Assembly: GCA_002049455.2 (NCBI GenBank)
Contig: KV919230.1
Location: 1 to 44,229, forward strand
Length of the DNA: 44,229 nucleotides
Source of the DNA: Porphyra umbilicalis
Lineage: Eukaryota; Rhodophyta; Bangiophyceae; Bangiales; Bangiaceae
Direction: 5' to 3'
A program made the position numbers and the translations under genes. Below, piece after piece: positions 43,146 through 44,229 of this stretch; positions within the stretch are counted from its first letter, which is position 1; each line of letters starts with the position of its first letter. The notes under the pieces are model-generated. The model was not told where the DNA came from. It did no database searches and worked only from the letters and a program-made list of their open reading frames with translations.

Positions 43146-44164
43146 TACCACACACGGCCGTCGCCCCCCCCCCCTCCCCGCGGGCGCGCCCCCCCCTCAC
43201 TCGCCCTCGCCCGCCCAGCCCGGCCAGCGCACCACCCCCCCCGCGCGTCGGTGTAGCGCACCAGCCGGTCATACGCGGCCACGTCGTGTTCGGGCGCAAC
43301 GGCCGCGTAGGCGACCGCCTCGGCCACGACGGAGCGCCCGCGGGCGGCTCCGAGGCGCCGCGCCAGCAGCGGCGCCGCCGCCGCCACGGCCGCCGCCGCC
43401 GCCGCCGCCGCAGACGGCGCCGCGCCACGCCCGGCGGGGGCCGGCCCCAGCCGACACGGTCGAGGGCGCCCGCGACCGCCTCGACGAGCGGCGCGTCGGC
43501 GTCGGCGGCGCCACCGTCATCCCCCCCACCGCCGCCCCCCCCGTCGGCAGCGGCGGCGGCGCCACCGTCGTCCGCCCCCACCCCCCCCGCCAGTGGCGCC
43601 ACGGCGGCCACGTCGGCGGCCAAAAACGCCACCACGCGGTCGCGGGCGGCGCCGCGCAGCAGCGCGCCGCGGGGCGGCAGCGCCACCGGCACGAGCGCCC
43701 GCTCGTGGACCGACGCGCGCCACGCGCGGCGGCCGACCGGCGGCGGCGGTGACGGTGGCGACGGCGGGCGCAGGCGGCGGCGGGCGACCACCCCCGGCGC
43801 GAGGGCGTGGGCGACCGCGTCGGGGACGCGCCGGCACAGCGGGCAGCGGGGTGGGGGTGGGGGTGGCGCCGCCGCCGGCGGGGGAGCGGGCGCCGCCGGC
43901 GGGGCGGTGCCCGGCGGCGGGTCGGACGGCGGCGGCGGGGCGGACGCCGCCGGCGGGACGCCCCACACGGCGGGCACGACGCGGCCGATGCAGGCAAAGC
44001 AAAAGACGTGGCCGCAGGGGGAAAGGGTGGCGGGCACGGCGGGGGGGGAGAGACAAATGGCGCAGGGGGGGGGTCACCTGGGAAGGGGGGGGGCTGGGGG
44101 GGGGGGGGTGGGGGGGGGAGGGGGGGGCGGGGTGGGGGGGGGAGGGAGGGGCGGGGCTGTCCAT
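43146..44164 (-). CDS. RING-finger (C3HC4) protein, probable E3 ubiquitin ligase, frame-shifted
   Basis: The start at 44164 reads MDSPAPPSPPHPAPPSPPHP to SQVTPP. At a C9 run on the coding strand (44073-44065) the frame must change by one base to enter the RING: CAIC (44064-44053), then LSPCGHVFCFACIGRVV, a Pro/Ala-rich loop of about 48 residues, and CPLCRR (near 43840). This supplies all eight C3HC4 ligands. Further on, ERALVPVALPPRGALLRGAA and APLVEAVAGALDRVGWG stay in the RING frame. LLARRLGAARGRSVVAEAVA and DVAAYDRLVRYTDARGG (about 43380-43240) need another frame change near 43430. The 3' end is uncertain: open frames continue beyond 43146 to 42868 or further, overlapping the SNF2 end. RING proteins of this type bind E2 enzymes; the target is unknown. 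A decayed gene is possible, but run-length error is simpler. Confidence 0.68.
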
Positions 44165-44229
44165 GGCGCGGCCGCGGCCGGCTGGCGGGGCGGGGGGGCC
44201 GGTCGCGGCCGTGGCGGGATCACGGCGGC

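Overview
This window looks like nuclear DNA from a very GC-rich, intron-poor eukaryote. Open frames carry GC-ending codons. There are long homopolymer C and G runs, CAG (polyglutamine) tracts, GT-AG introns with GTACGT-type donors, and clearly eukaryotic proteins (IMP4, anoctamin, a BRM-type SWI/SNF ATPase, multi-CBS and RING proteins) packed on both strands. A bangiophyte red alga (Porphyra/Pyropia type) fits this style. That is an inference from composition and architecture; I cannot exclude other GC-rich algae or protists.

Layout. 1-2.8 kb is low-complexity Ala/Pro/Arg-coding-like DNA plus spacer with no gene I trust. An ankyrin-repeat protein (2859-3995, +) and the U3 snoRNP factor IMP4 (4779-5666, +) follow. 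A minus-strand anoctamin/TMEM16 gene (core frame 6122-9034, probably starting near 9927) faces IMP4. From 10 to 13.7 kb there are hairpins, an AT-rich island and one small orphan ORF (12010-12357). A CACTA (En/Spm, Tnp2-type) DNA transposon fills 13697-20055, with matching terminal inverted repeats, a GGG target duplication, subterminal repeats, a transposase gene and a spliced second gene. An alpha/beta-hydrolase gene (minus, start 22367) lies just beyond. A 1257-bp non-autonomous hAT-like element (22821-24077) with a perfect 8-bp target duplication sits between the hydrolase and the next gene, a spliced acidic/coiled-coil protein (24778-28802, +). A spliced protein with four CBS motifs (29425-31553, minus) is head-to-head with a 3404-residue BRM/SNF2-family chromatin-remodelling ATPase (32487-42873, +), which converges on a RING-finger gene (about 43146-44164, minus).

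The host genes are unrelated housekeeping or regulatory functions: ribosome biogenesis, membrane lipid/ion transport, energy-sensor-like CBS signalling, chromatin remodelling and ubiquitylation. They do not form an operon-like system. Two points stand out. There are two well-bounded DNA transposons within about 10 kb. Several otherwise recognisable genes (ankyrin, anoctamin, hydrolase, CBS, RING) change reading frame, in most cases at G or C homopolymer runs of nine or more. This points to run-length errors in the assembly, or to real length polymorphism, rather than to five independent pseudogenes.
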